A program made the translations under genes and the position numbers. Below, in pieces: positions 6,435-13,180 of a stretch of 21,243 nucleotides of DNA (position 1 is the stretch's first letter; every line of letters begins with the position of its first letter). This stretch comes from Candidatus Aenigmatarchaeota archaeon (GTDB taxonomy: Archaea; Aenigmatarchaeota; Aenigmatarchaeia; QMZS01): contig QMZV01000008.1 in NCBI GenBank assembly GCA_003663355.1, positions 1 to 21,243 on the forward strand. The letters are read 5' to 3'. The notes beneath the pieces are model-generated. The model did no database searches. It was not told the DNA's origin and saw nothing but the letters and a program-made list of their open reading frames with translations.

Positions 6435-6502
6435 TCCGCGCGGGGCTATTTTTGATTTTAGAGAGTTCAAAAGAGTCAAACCAATTCTAATGAACTATTT
6501 AG

Positions 6503-6520
6503 ATTATAACAGTGTAATAA
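6503..6520. repeat. 18-bp dispersed repeat with dyad symmetry, copy 2
   Basis: Exact copy of 241-258. It lies between the convergent 3' ends of tRNA-Gln and tRNA-Cys. Confidence 0.6.
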
Positions 6521-6537
6521 ATTAGATCAAATGTTTA

Positions 6538-6621
6538 AGCGGAGGGAGGGATTTGCACCCCCGTAAACCGGTTTCCTCAAATTTACTGCAGCCGGACGCA
6601 TAGCTACTCTGCCACCTCCGC
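6538..6621 (-). tRNA. tRNA-Cys (GCA) with a 13-nt intron
   Basis: Read on the minus strand from 6621: acceptor GCGGAGG pairs with CCTCCGC (6545-6539), T73 is at 6538 (U73 is the usual discriminator of tRNA-Cys), and CCA is not encoded. The D-arm starts GCAG. The anticodon stem TCCGG/CCGGT has four pairs and a U-U mismatch at 27-43. The anticodon GCA is at 6589-6587. The T-stem is GGGGG/CCCTC with T-loop TGCAAAT, where G replaces the usual U55. Without the intron it is 71 bases long. A C/D guide RNA lies 12 bases upstream on the same strand, so the two may share one transcript. Confidence 0.88.
6573..6585 (-). other. 13-nt intron in the tRNA-Cys anticodon loop
   Basis: TAAATTTGAGGAA follows position 37; removing it restores the loop CTGCAGA. 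The central helix (CTGC with GAGG) has a mismatch and there is no room for an inner helix, so the splice site would be a minimal one. The exact ends may shift by a base. Confidence 0.65.
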
Positions 6622-6633
6622 ATGCCAAAAAAA

Positions 6634-6684
6634 TCAGATTGCCCGTCAATAATCATAGAGGATACTCAGAGAGGGAATCATCAT
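6634..6684 (-). ncRNA. C/D box guide sRNA, predicted target 16S rRNA C1402
   Basis: On the minus strand the order is: box C ATGATGA (6684-6678), 8 nt, box D' CTGA (6669-6666), 9-nt spacer, box C' ATGATTA (6656-6650, one change from RTGATGA), a 12-nt guide TTGACGGGCAAT (6649-6638), and box D CTGA (6637-6634). The box-to-box length of 51 and the 12-nt C'-D spacing are typical of archaeal sRNAs that guide 2'-O-methylation with fibrillarin, Nop5 and L7Ae. The guide complements GCCCGTCAA of 16S rRNA; the fifth base before box D pairs with C1402 (E. coli numbering). The D' guide is only 8 nt and I could not assign it a target. The T-run after box D leads into tRNA-Cys. Confidence 0.75.
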
Positions 6685-6690
6685 CTAAAT

Positions 6691-6723
6691 TAATTTGTTT
6701 TTAATTTTAATTTATTTTCCATT
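6691..6723. promoter_or_regulatory. Shared AT-rich promoter region between the guide RNA and the FKBP gene
   Basis: This spacer is almost pure A+T (taatttg...ttaattttaatttatttt). It could give TATA boxes in both directions: leftward for the sRNA-tRNA-Cys unit, rightward for the prolyl isomerase at 6724. No single box stands out. Confidence 0.4.
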
Positions 6724-7365
6724 ATGCAAGAAGGAGATTTCATAGAAATAGATTATGTTGGAAGAATCAAGGATACAGGAGAGATTTTTGATTTAACAGA
6801 CGAAAAACTTGCAAAAGAAAAAGGAATTTATAACGAGAAAATAAAATACAAACCAGCAAAAATTATAGTTGGAGAGAAATTTGTAATTGAAGGTTTGGAT
6901 GAAATTTTGAAAGAAATGAAAGTTGGAGAAGAAAGAACAGTAACAATCCCGCCAGAAAAAGGTTTTGGAAATAGGGACCCAAAACTTGTAAAAGTAATCT
7001 CAGAATCTGAATTAAGAAAACAAAAAATAGTTCCTGTTCCAGGAATGATTTTAGACTTTGGAAACATGAAAGCAAGAATACAATCTGTTAATTCTGGCAG
7101 GGTGAGAGTAGATTTTAATAATCCCCTTGCTGGAAGAGATTTGGAATATAAAATAAAAATAAACAGAAAAATTGAGGACAAAGAAGAAAAAGCAAAGATA
7201 ATTGCAGAGTTTTTTGGTGGAGAGGAACTTAAAACAAAAATAGATGAAAACAAAGTTATAGTTGAAGAAGAAAAACAAATTCCTGAAGAAATAGAGAAAA
7301 AAATTGCAGAGTTGATTAAAAAATATTTGCTTGTTGAGAAAGTTGATTTTGTAAAGAGTCTTTAA
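6724..7365 (+). CDS. FKBP-type peptidyl-prolyl cis-trans isomerase, archaeal long (SlyD-like) form
   Basis: A 213-residue protein that speeds proline isomerisation and acts as a folding chaperone in the cytoplasm. The FKBP core is clear: GDFIEIDYVGRIKDTGEIFD (residues 4-23), the EKFVIEGLDEILKEMKVGEE segment (51-70), and VTIPPEKGFG (73-82). A flap insertion follows (residues about 84-130), and the core closes with FNNPLAGRDLEYKIKI (131-146). A charged C-terminal domain of about 65 residues (EFFGGEELKTKID onward) matches the extension of the larger archaeal FKBPs. No signal peptide. The stop lies 23 bases from the stop of the convergent pilus operon. Confidence 0.92.
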   Translation: MQEGDFIEIDYVGRIKDTGEIFDLTDEKLAKEKGIYNEKIKYKPAKIIVGEKFVIEGLDEILKEMKVGEERTVTIPPEKGFGNRDPKLVKVISESELRKQKIVPVPGMILDFGNMKARIQSVNSGRVRVDFNNPLAGRDLEYKIKINRKIEDKEEKAKIIAEFFGGEELKTKIDENKVIVEEEKQIPEEIEKKIAELIKKYLLVEKVDFVKSL

Positions 7366-7388
7366 CCCTACTTAAGATCAAACTTTTC

Positions 7389-8318
7389 TTAGAAAACAGC
7401 AAATGATGCAAGAAGAACAAATTTAACTATATAAAAAATACATATATCCAAAAGAAGAAGTATTGGTATATATTTTAATCCAGCAAATTCCTTTCCTTCT
7501 CTTATCAATCCAATTAAAATTCCTCCGAAAATTGAAGAAACAGACATCAAAGTTATTGAATAATAAAAGAGAAATTCCTTAGACAAATTAATTTTTGTTA
7601 GAGCTAAAGATAAAGTTCCTGTCTGCAAACTTTCTGTTGGCAAAATTGTTCCAAGGCTGATAAGGGTTTCAACTAAAAAAAGAGAAGAAGCATAAAGCAG
7701 AGGTGCTCCTATTCCAATAGCAAGAAAAATAAACATGCTGTAAGAAGAAACTTGTGCCTTTATATCTTTTCTCAATATTAATGAACTTTTTATATCATCA
7801 GAAAGACCATCAAGGAGAGGAGCGAGGTTTCCCCCTTTTGTAATCCCTTCTGATATTAGAGTTATTGTCTTTCTTAAAATAGAAGAATTTATTTTCTCTG
7901 GAATCTTGTTAAAAACATCTTTTATTTGCTCCCCAAACATTAAAGATTTTCCTGCCTCTCTTATCTGCTCGCTTAATGGACCGAATTCAGGTCTTGCACT
8001 TTCAATAAATGCTTTTTCCGGAAGTATTCCTGCTCTTAAATTAGAAGAAATGAGTCTTAAAGCATCCGGCAGCATTTCTTCTGATATTGAAGCTCTTCTG
8101 TTTGAAATTGAAATTAGAGAAATATGCAAAATAGATTCCAAGATAATTAAAACAAGAATAGCAATTATACAAGAAAAAAGACCAAATAAAACATAAAGCA
8201 AAATACTAAAGGAAATAAAAACAATTGGAAGTAAATAGGCAATTTTTATAAATTGCTCCACTTCTATTTTCAGACCGCTATATTTTATATATTTATCAAC
8301 GAAATCTACATATCCCAT
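7389..8318 (-). CDS. Type II secretion F-domain (T2SF) membrane protein, TadC/ArlJ-like
   Basis: A 309-residue platform protein of a type IV pilus-like machine. After hydrophobic segments near residues 25-75 comes the cytoplasmic T2SF domain, with RLISSNLRAGILPEKAFIESARPEFGPLSEQI and the later ITKGGNLAPLLDGLSDDIK, then several C-terminal helices. It would sit in the membrane and couple ATPase motion to pilin assembly. It is the last gene of a four-gene operon, 2 bases after the preceding T2SF gene. The neighbour has the same domain, so the two together probably form the equivalent of TadB/TadC or of the longer single-chain ArlJ. Confidence 0.85.
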   Translation of the reverse strand: MGYVDFVDKYIKYSGLKIEVEQFIKIAYLLPIVFISFSILLYVLFGLFSCIIAILVLIILESILHISLISISNRRASISEEMLPDALRLISSNLRAGILPEKAFIESARPEFGPLSEQIREAGKSLMFGEQIKDVFNKIPEKINSSILRKTITLISEGITKGGNLAPLLDGLSDDIKSSLILRKDIKAQVSSYSMFIFLAIGIGAPLLYASSLFLVETLISLGTILPTESLQTGTLSLALTKINLSKEFLFYYSITLMSVSSIFGGILIGLIREGKEFAGLKYIPILLLLDICIFYIVKFVLLASFAVF

Positions 8319-8320
8319 AA

Positions 8321-9151
8321 TTATTCTACATTCGGCCTCTTTGTTTTAACTATTCCCAAAAACATAAATTGAAATATAACAACAATAAGTAAAAGCAAGA
8401 TTAAAATCCCTGAGTTTATTGGAAATCCTGAAAAAAATGACAATATTATTAAAAAACAAACACCAATTGAAGGAACAATTATTGCGAAAATCATATAAAC
8501 CAAAGCAAGAGAGTTTAGCTGTGAGCCGTACATCTTTATTGCTGTTCTATGTTCTGCTGAAAATTCCTTTACAAGTTCCTCTAAAACATTCCCCATATCA
8601 GAACCGGACTCTATTGCATTTATAATTTGCCATAAAGCCCTTCTAAAATTTATTGAAGGATTTCTTAAAACAACTTCTTCTAAAGCCTTTGTCTCTGGAA
8701 CTCCAACAGATATTTTTTTTGTTACTTCCTTAAATTCTTTTGATATTGCCCCATGCCCTCCTTTACTTAATGATAAAAAAGCTTCATACAAGGAAATTCC
8801 AGACCTTATCTCTATTAGCAGATGTCTTAAAGAGAAGAGCAAATTTCTCTCAATATCTTTAACTCTCCTTGATATGACCAAATTTGGATAAGCAAGATTA
8901 TAAAAAAACAAAATTAATAAAGTGATAATTGGAATAAGAAATATGAATGGATAAAAAGTTTGAGGGAATTTTAAAAGAACATTTAATGAGAAGAGCAAGG
9001 AAAAAATTATAATTGAAAAAAAGATTGAAGAGAGGATTGCTCTGCCAAGATATATTTCAGGATCCAATCTAATCTCTGCCTGTTTTAATCTTACCTCTAA
9101 ACTTGGAAAAAGATTTATAAATTTTTTTCCAAACTTTTTATATATTTTCAT
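8321..9151 (-). CDS. Type II secretion F-domain (T2SF) membrane protein, TadB/ArlJ-like
   Basis: A 276-residue membrane protein. Residues about 38-90 hold two hydrophobic stretches. The T2SF domain follows: RHLLIEIRSGISLYEAFLSL (around 109-128), KKISVGVPETKALEEVVLR, and QIINAIESGSDMGNVLEELV, the conserved E-S/A-G-x-D/N-x-x pattern. Two more spans close the chain. It starts with ATG overlapping the ATPase stop by 4 bases, so the two are translationally coupled. Partner of the second T2SF protein downstream. Confidence 0.87.
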   Translation of the reverse strand: MKIYKKFGKKFINLFPSLEVRLKQAEIRLDPEIYLGRAILSSIFFSIIIFSLLFSLNVLLKFPQTFYPFIFLIPIITLLILFFYNLAYPNLVISRRVKDIERNLLFSLRHLLIEIRSGISLYEAFLSLSKGGHGAISKEFKEVTKKISVGVPETKALEEVVLRNPSINFRRALWQIINAIESGSDMGNVLEELVKEFSAEHRTAIKMYGSQLNSLALVYMIFAIIVPSIGVCFLIILSFFSGFPINSGILILLLLIVVIFQFMFLGIVKTKRPNVE

Positions 9152-10608
9152 TTTATTTTCTTTAGAATTTCTTTTGGATTTGTTATATAAGTAGAAATAA
9201 TTTTTCCAACAGAGTTAACATCTCTTATCTTATTTTTAACCATATAGTTTAAAACAAGCTCCCTGTTTTTCAGTTCTTTTTCAATTTCATCTTCATTCAA
9301 CCCAGTAAACATTTTCAGTTTAGAAAGAACTTTTCTACTTTCATGATATTTGCTTAAAGAATCTGTATTCCTATCCCATTTGTACAACAGGTTTATTCTT
9401 TCTATCTCTGTTATTCTTCTTGTTTTTGGAAGTATCTCTGCAATCTCATAAATCCTTCTTATACCTTTTCTTCTATCTCTGAACATAACAACAAACAAAT
9501 CAACTGCTTCAAGTAAAATTTCTGGAACAGAAATCGGAGGATTAATCAATCTTCTGTAAGTTTGTATTGCAGTATCTGCATGTATTGTTGCATAAACACT
9601 ATGTCCAGTATGCATTGCCTCAAATAAAACTTCTGCTTCACGACTTCTCCTTACTTCACCAAGAATAATTCTGTCTGGCCTCATTCTAAGTGAATTTACT
9701 AACAAATCAAGCATGGTTATTCTACCCTGGCCTTCCTGGTTCGGTTCCCTTGTAACTAAAGGAACCCAATGCAAGAAATCGGGCAAACGTATTTCCCTCG
9801 TGTCCTCAATAGATATAATCCTTTGATTTGGAGGAATAAAAGGCATTATTGTTGTTAAAAAACTTGTCTTCCCTGTTCCAGTTCCTCCAGAAACCAAGAT
9901 GTTTAATTCATGTTGGACCACAAACCAGAGAAAAGCTGCAACCTCTGCAGAAATCGTTTTGTTTTGAATAAAGTCAACAATTGTCCAAGGTTCCCTTCGA
10001 AATTTTCTGATTGTTATTGTATTTCCCTGATTTGATATTGGAAATAAAGTTGCATTCACTCTATCGCCTGTTGGAAGATGGGCATCAAGAAGAGGATTCA
10101 AAACAGTAATTTGCTTTCCTACTGTTCTTCCAATAATTGCAGCATAGTTTATAATGTCTTCCTCTCTTTCAATTCTTATGTTTGTAAGAACCCATCCATA
10201 TTTTTTGTGATAAACTTGGATTGGTTCTCTGCTTGAATTTACAACAATTTCTTCCAAATTTGGATCCTTTAAAAGAATTTCCAATTTACCGAGACCAAGC
10301 ATTTCCTGTATTAGAAGGCTTAAAAGATAATTCTTTGTTTCTTCTGAGATTTTTGGAAGGAGTTTTTTAATTTCCCTTTCTGCTTTTTCTTTAAATTCTT
10401 TTTTTAATTTTTCTCTCTGCTCTTGCCCTTCATAAACAGTCAATTGCAATTCTCTTATCAATCTATCTTTAATTTCTTTATAAATTGCCTTTGTTCCTTC
10501 ATCAAGTTCCGGAATATTAACTATATATTCAGGAATAAATTTTTTTCCTTTTCTAATTTCAATTTTCAACTCAATACCCTCAAACTCAATCTTATATTTA
10601 TCTAACAT
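9148..10608 (-). CDS. Type II/IV secretion system ATPase (TadA/VirB11/ArlI-like) of a pilus system
   Basis: A 486-residue ATPase that powers pilin assembly from the inner face of the membrane. The N-terminal domain has DPNLEEIVVNSSREPIQVYH (115-134) and GRTVGKQ...NPLLDAHLPTGDRVNATLFP (160-190), typical of this family. The catalytic core has Walker A GGTGTGKT (241-248), the Asp box IEDT (267-270), Walker B RIILGEVR (313-320), and a His box GHSVYATIHA (335-344). About 90 charged C-terminal residues follow (DSLSKYHESRK...), weaker in similarity. ATG 10608 overlaps the end of the CBS gene by 11 bases, and its stop overlaps the next gene by 4. Confidence 0.93.
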   Translation of the reverse strand: MLDKYKIEFEGIELKIEIRKGKKFIPEYIVNIPELDEGTKAIYKEIKDRLIRELQLTVYEGQEQREKLKKEFKEKAEREIKKLLPKISEETKNYLLSLLIQEMLGLGKLEILLKDPNLEEIVVNSSREPIQVYHKKYGWVLTNIRIEREEDIINYAAIIGRTVGKQITVLNPLLDAHLPTGDRVNATLFPISNQGNTITIRKFRREPWTIVDFIQNKTISAEVAAFLWFVVQHELNILVSGGTGTGKTSFLTTIMPFIPPNQRIISIEDTREIRLPDFLHWVPLVTREPNQEGQGRITMLDLLVNSLRMRPDRIILGEVRRSREAEVLFEAMHTGHSVYATIHADTAIQTYRRLINPPISVPEILLEAVDLFVVMFRDRRKGIRRIYEIAEILPKTRRITEIERINLLYKWDRNTDSLSKYHESRKVLSKLKMFTGLNEDEIEKELKNRELVLNYMVKNKIRDVNSVGKIISTYITNPKEILKKIK

Positions 10609-11209
10609 ATTTAAGTTTTATTTTTCCAAAATGCCTTTCAATTTTAATTACTTTTTGTTCTTCTAAAATTTTTAGCCAACTTTCTATTTGTTCTTCATCA
10701 ACATCAAGTTTCTCTTTCAATTCTTTTATATTTGTTTCTCCTTTTTTTAATATTTTTAAAAGTTTGTCAACATTTGTTTCTATTTTTTTATTTACAGGTG
10801 TTTTTTCGGAAAACAAGTTTTTTGCAATCTTGTTTAATATTCTCTCCCTTGTAATAACTCCTAAAAATCTCTCTCTATCAATGACAGCAAGACAATCTAA
10901 TTTATGGATATTCATAATTAATATTGCTTTTGATAGATTATCTTCTTTTTTTATGCTTATAATTTTATTCATTATATCCTTGGCTCTTAATTTAGAAATT
11001 TTTTTTCTTTCTCTCAGTACTTCAAGCAAATCGGATAATGTAATTATTCCAACAACTCTTCTTTTTTTAGAGACAAAAATTCCTTTATATTTTTTATCCA
11101 AAAATTTTTTTATAATCTCCTGAACCGGAGTTTTTTCATCAATAATCTCTGCTTCTTTCATTACCTCTAAAACTTTAATTGATTCCAAAATGTTTTTTGT
11201 CTTGTTCAT
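10598..11209 (-). CDS. CBS-domain-pair protein with C-terminal winged-helix-like domain
   Basis: A 203-residue protein at the head of the pilus operon. Two CBS domains (about residues 12-66 and 76-130) carry the hallmarks VVGIITLSDLL and FLGVITRERIL; such pairs bind adenosyl ligands (AMP, ATP, SAM, c-di-AMP). The tail (about 145-203: TNVDKLLKILKKGETNIKEL, then LDVDEEQIESWLKILEEQKVI) looks like a winged helix-turn-helix ending in a basic wing. It may be a ligand-responsive regulator of pilus genes, but that is inferred from position. The frame is open ten codons further, to a TTG at 11239, which would overlap the divergent pilin gene; ATG 11209 is the better start. Confidence 0.8.
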   Translation of the reverse strand: MNKTKNILESIKVLEVMKEAEIIDEKTPVQEIIKKFLDKKYKGIFVSKKRRVVGIITLSDLLEVLRERKKISKLRAKDIMNKIISIKKEDNLSKAILIMNIHKLDCLAVIDRERFLGVITRERILNKIAKNLFSEKTPVNKKIETNVDKLLKILKKGETNIKELKEKLDVDEEQIESWLKILEEQKVIKIERHFGKIKLKYVR

Positions 11210-11227
11210 AATTTTAATTATATTTTT
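11210..11227. promoter_or_regulatory. 18-bp divergent start-to-start spacer between pilus machine and pilin genes
   Basis: Only 18 bases, all A+T, separate ATG 11209 (minus) from ATG 11228 (plus). A TATA box 25 bases from either start would have to lie inside the other gene's coding sequence, so the two promoters overlap. Confidence 0.5.
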
Positions 11228-11620
11228 ATGAAAGCCCAAGTCTCTGTTGAATTTTTAATTATTATAGGCCTTGGAATTGGAATAATATCACTTTATATTC
11301 TTTATGGCTATAATGCTCTTTATTCTTACAAAGTAAATAATGATGTTTCTTTGGTAAAAAATTCCCTTGAAAAAATCGCAAAAACTGCAGAATTTGTGGC
11401 TCTTCAGGGCAAACCAGCAAAAGAAAAAATAGAGATTTGTTTTCCTTTAACCCTAAAAAACTGCTCTGTAATCAATAAAACTTTATCCTGTTCTTTGAGC
11501 GATGGAAAAGAAATTTATCAGGATTCAGAAGTTAATTTAAAAGGCACTCTTCCAGGTTCTGGGTGCTGGAATTTGATTTTGAAAGCAGAAGAAAATTTTG
11601 TAAATATAACTATATCATGA
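11228..11620 (+). CDS. Class III signal-peptide pilin-like protein
   Basis: A 130-residue protein starting MKAQVSVEFLIIIGLG. A short basic start, then A-Q-x-S-x-E-F and a hydrophobic helix (about 9-27), is the class III signal peptide of archaeal type IV pilins, cut before the Gln by an EppA-type prepilin peptidase, with the helix forming the pilus core. The soluble rest has four cysteines (C71, C78, C87 and C112 by my count), possibly disulfides after export. It diverges from the pilus machine operon and overlaps the next pilin gene by 4 bases (ATGA). Whether it is a major or minor pilin cannot be told. Confidence 0.82.
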   Translation: MKAQVSVEFLIIIGLGIGIISLYILYGYNALYSYKVNNDVSLVKNSLEKIAKTAEFVALQGKPAKEKIEICFPLTLKNCSVINKTLSCSLSDGKEIYQDSEVNLKGTLPGSGCWNLILKAEENFVNITIS

Positions 11621-11985
11621 AATCCCAATCTTCAATAGAATTTTTGATCCTTCTTGGAATTCTAAGTTTGATTTTTTCAATTTTAATTAATTATCCTGGC
11701 GGATATCTTTTTTATTCAGACAAATTAAAAATTGAAAACCAATACAAGGATATTTGCAATCAGGTTAAAGAAGAAATTGAAAATGCTTTGGAGATAGGAC
11801 CCTTTTATAACAGAACATTCTATCTTCCACCAGGGAATTACAATGTTTCAATAAATAATTATGAGATTAAAGTTATCTACAGCAATGGAGAAAAAATCTG
11901 CTTCATTCCTGCAAATGTTTCTTCTAATCTAAAGAAGGGAAAAAATACTATTATATACAATGAAAGCGGATTATTTATTTGGTAG
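11617..11985 (+). CDS. Second class III signal-peptide pilin-like protein
   Basis: A 122-residue protein beginning MKSQSSIEFLILLGIL, the same Q-x-S-x-E-F class III signal as its neighbour, followed by a hydrophobic helix. The mature part is predicted mostly beta (FYLPPGNYNVSINNYEIKVIY), with two cysteines and several N-x-S/T sequons (NRT, NVS, NES). The frame is open back to a TTG at 11563 inside the previous gene, but ATG 11617 gives the signal sequence and overlaps the upstream stop as ATGA. The two proteins share little beyond the signal, so they may be minor or tip pilins. Confidence 0.8.
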   Translation: MKSQSSIEFLILLGILSLIFSILINYPGGYLFYSDKLKIENQYKDICNQVKEEIENALEIGPFYNRTFYLPPGNYNVSINNYEIKVIYSNGEKICFIPANVSSNLKKGKNTIIYNESGLFIW

Positions 11986-12009
11986 TTATGGTTGTTAATG
12001 TAATTTATT

Positions 12010-12019
12010 GATATAAAGA
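12010..12019 (+). promoter_or_regulatory. TATA box of the enolase gene
   Basis: gatataaaga is centred about 26 bases before ATG 12041. Confidence 0.55.
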
Positions 12020-12040
12020 AAAAATATTAATTATAAGAAA

Positions 12041-13171
12041 ATGAAAATTGATTGCATTAATTTGAGAAAGGTTTTTAATTCAAGAGGAGAAGAAACAACA
12101 GAAACAACTTTATTTTCCAGGGATAAAATTGGCATTGGAATTGCTCCCAGCGGAGCAAGTGTTGGTTCTAAAGAGGCAAAATTGATAAATTTAGATGAAG
12201 GGATTAAAAATTTCAACAAAATAAAGAACAAATTTATTGGAGAATTTTCTCAAGAAGAATTTGATTTGTTGTTGATGAACAATCTTGAAAAAATTGGCTC
12301 AAATTTGACAACAAGTTTGTCCTTTGCTTTTTTTAATTTAGAGAGAGATAAATTTGTTTCAAAGGTTTCTGGAGAATTTCCAATTCCTTTAGGAAATGTC
12401 ATTGGCGGAGGAGTTCATCACGGGAAAACAGATATTCAGGAAATTTTATTGCTTCCCGTTAAAGAAAAAAATATTTTTGATGCAATAAAAACAAATTTTA
12501 AAATTTGGAATGAGATTAGAGAAAGATATAAAAACAAATATCTCGGTCTGAATGATGAAGGGGCTCTGGCAATGAATTTTAAAAATGAAGAATCTTTGGA
12601 GAAAGTTTCTGAGATCGCAAAAGAATATAAAGTCAAAATTGGAATTGATTTGGCTGCCTCAGAATTGTTCCGCAGAGGAAAATATGTTTATAAAGACAAA
12701 AAAATCAGCAAAGAAGAGCAAATTGATTTAATTAGCAAATGGATAAAAGATTACAAACTTTATTTTGTTGAAGACCCATTTGAAGAAAATGATTTTTTTG
12801 GTTTCAGAGAACTTACAAAAAAATTTAGAAACAAATGCTTGATTTGCGGCGATGATCTTTTTGCAACTCAGGTTAAAAGATTAAATAAAGAACTTGCGAA
12901 TTCTGTTATTATAAAACCAAATCAGGTCGGAACAATTACTGGAGCGTTGAACTGCATTAAAAAAGCAAAGGAATTGAAGATGGTGCCTGTTCTTTCTCAT
13001 CGCTCCGGAGAAACCTGCGACTCAACAATTTCAAGTTTGAGTTTGCTCACAAAAATTGCAAAGTTTGGAATATCGCAGATAAGAATTGCAAAGTTGAATG
13101 AATTAATAAGACTCTGGGATTTGTTGGAAATAATGGGTAAAAAACCAAGAATGGCTAAATTAAATATTTAA
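12041..13171 (+). CDS. eno: Enolase (phosphopyruvate hydratase), shortened and divergent
   Basis: A 376-residue protein interconverting 2-phosphoglycerate and phosphoenolpyruvate. Active-site blocks are in order: SRGEETTE (14-21), PSGASVGSKEA (36-46), IQEILLLP with E134, NDEGALAMN with E173, the metal ligands D203 (IDLAASELF), E244 (FVEDPF) and D271/D272 (GDDL), catalytic K292 (IIKPNQVGT), and SHRSGET (319-325). Enolases usually have about 410-430 residues. This one lacks 35-50, mainly by trimmed loops, and the late K-T-G-A-x-x-R-S-E-R block is reduced to KFGISQIRIAKLNEL. K341 may stand in for the second substrate lysine. Most likely a true enolase. Its own TATA box lies at 12010-12019. Confidence 0.87.
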   Translation: MKIDCINLRKVFNSRGEETTETTLFSRDKIGIGIAPSGASVGSKEAKLINLDEGIKNFNKIKNKFIGEFSQEEFDLLLMNNLEKIGSNLTTSLSFAFFNLERDKFVSKVSGEFPIPLGNVIGGGVHHGKTDIQEILLLPVKEKNIFDAIKTNFKIWNEIRERYKNKYLGLNDEGALAMNFKNEESLEKVSEIAKEYKVKIGIDLAASELFRRGKYVYKDKKISKEEQIDLISKWIKDYKLYFVEDPFEENDFFGFRELTKKFRNKCLICGDDLFATQVKRLNKELANSVIIKPNQVGTITGALNCIKKAKELKMVPVLSHRSGETCDSTISSLSLLTKIAKFGISQIRIAKLNELIRLWDLLEIMGKKPRMAKLNI

Positions 13172-13180
13172 ATATTTATT

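Larger units (their letters stand above)
6248..6448 (+). tRNA. tRNA-Gln (UUG) with two clear introns and a probable third
   Basis: Exons assemble into a standard 73-base tRNA. The acceptor AGCCCCG (6248-6254) pairs fully with CGGGGCT (6441-6447), and A73 is 6448. The D-stem is GTCT/GGAT (6257-6260, 6283-6286). The anticodon stem is CTGGC (6288-6292) with GCCAG (6341-6345), loop CTTTGGA, anticodon TTG at 6295-6297. The T-stem is CGCGG (6350-6354) with CCGCG (6436-6440), T-loop TTCGAAT. CCA is not encoded. Insertions sit in the D-loop (13 nt), after position 37 (41 nt) and in the T-loop (74 nt). The last two fit bulge-helix-bulge splice sites, cut by the tRNA endonuclease. A T-rich, TATA-like stretch precedes the gene and a T-run follows it (6449-6453). 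Confidence 0.9.

Noticed and set aside
6464..6496. AGTTCA/TGAACT inverted repeat after tRNA-Gln
   Set aside because: Six pairs around a 21-base loop in AT-rich DNA is within chance, and no T-run follows.
6622..6693. A 23-codon plus-strand frame starting right beside tRNA-Cys
   Set aside because: It is antisense to the guide RNA, whose boxes explain the sequence. It has no promoter or family support.
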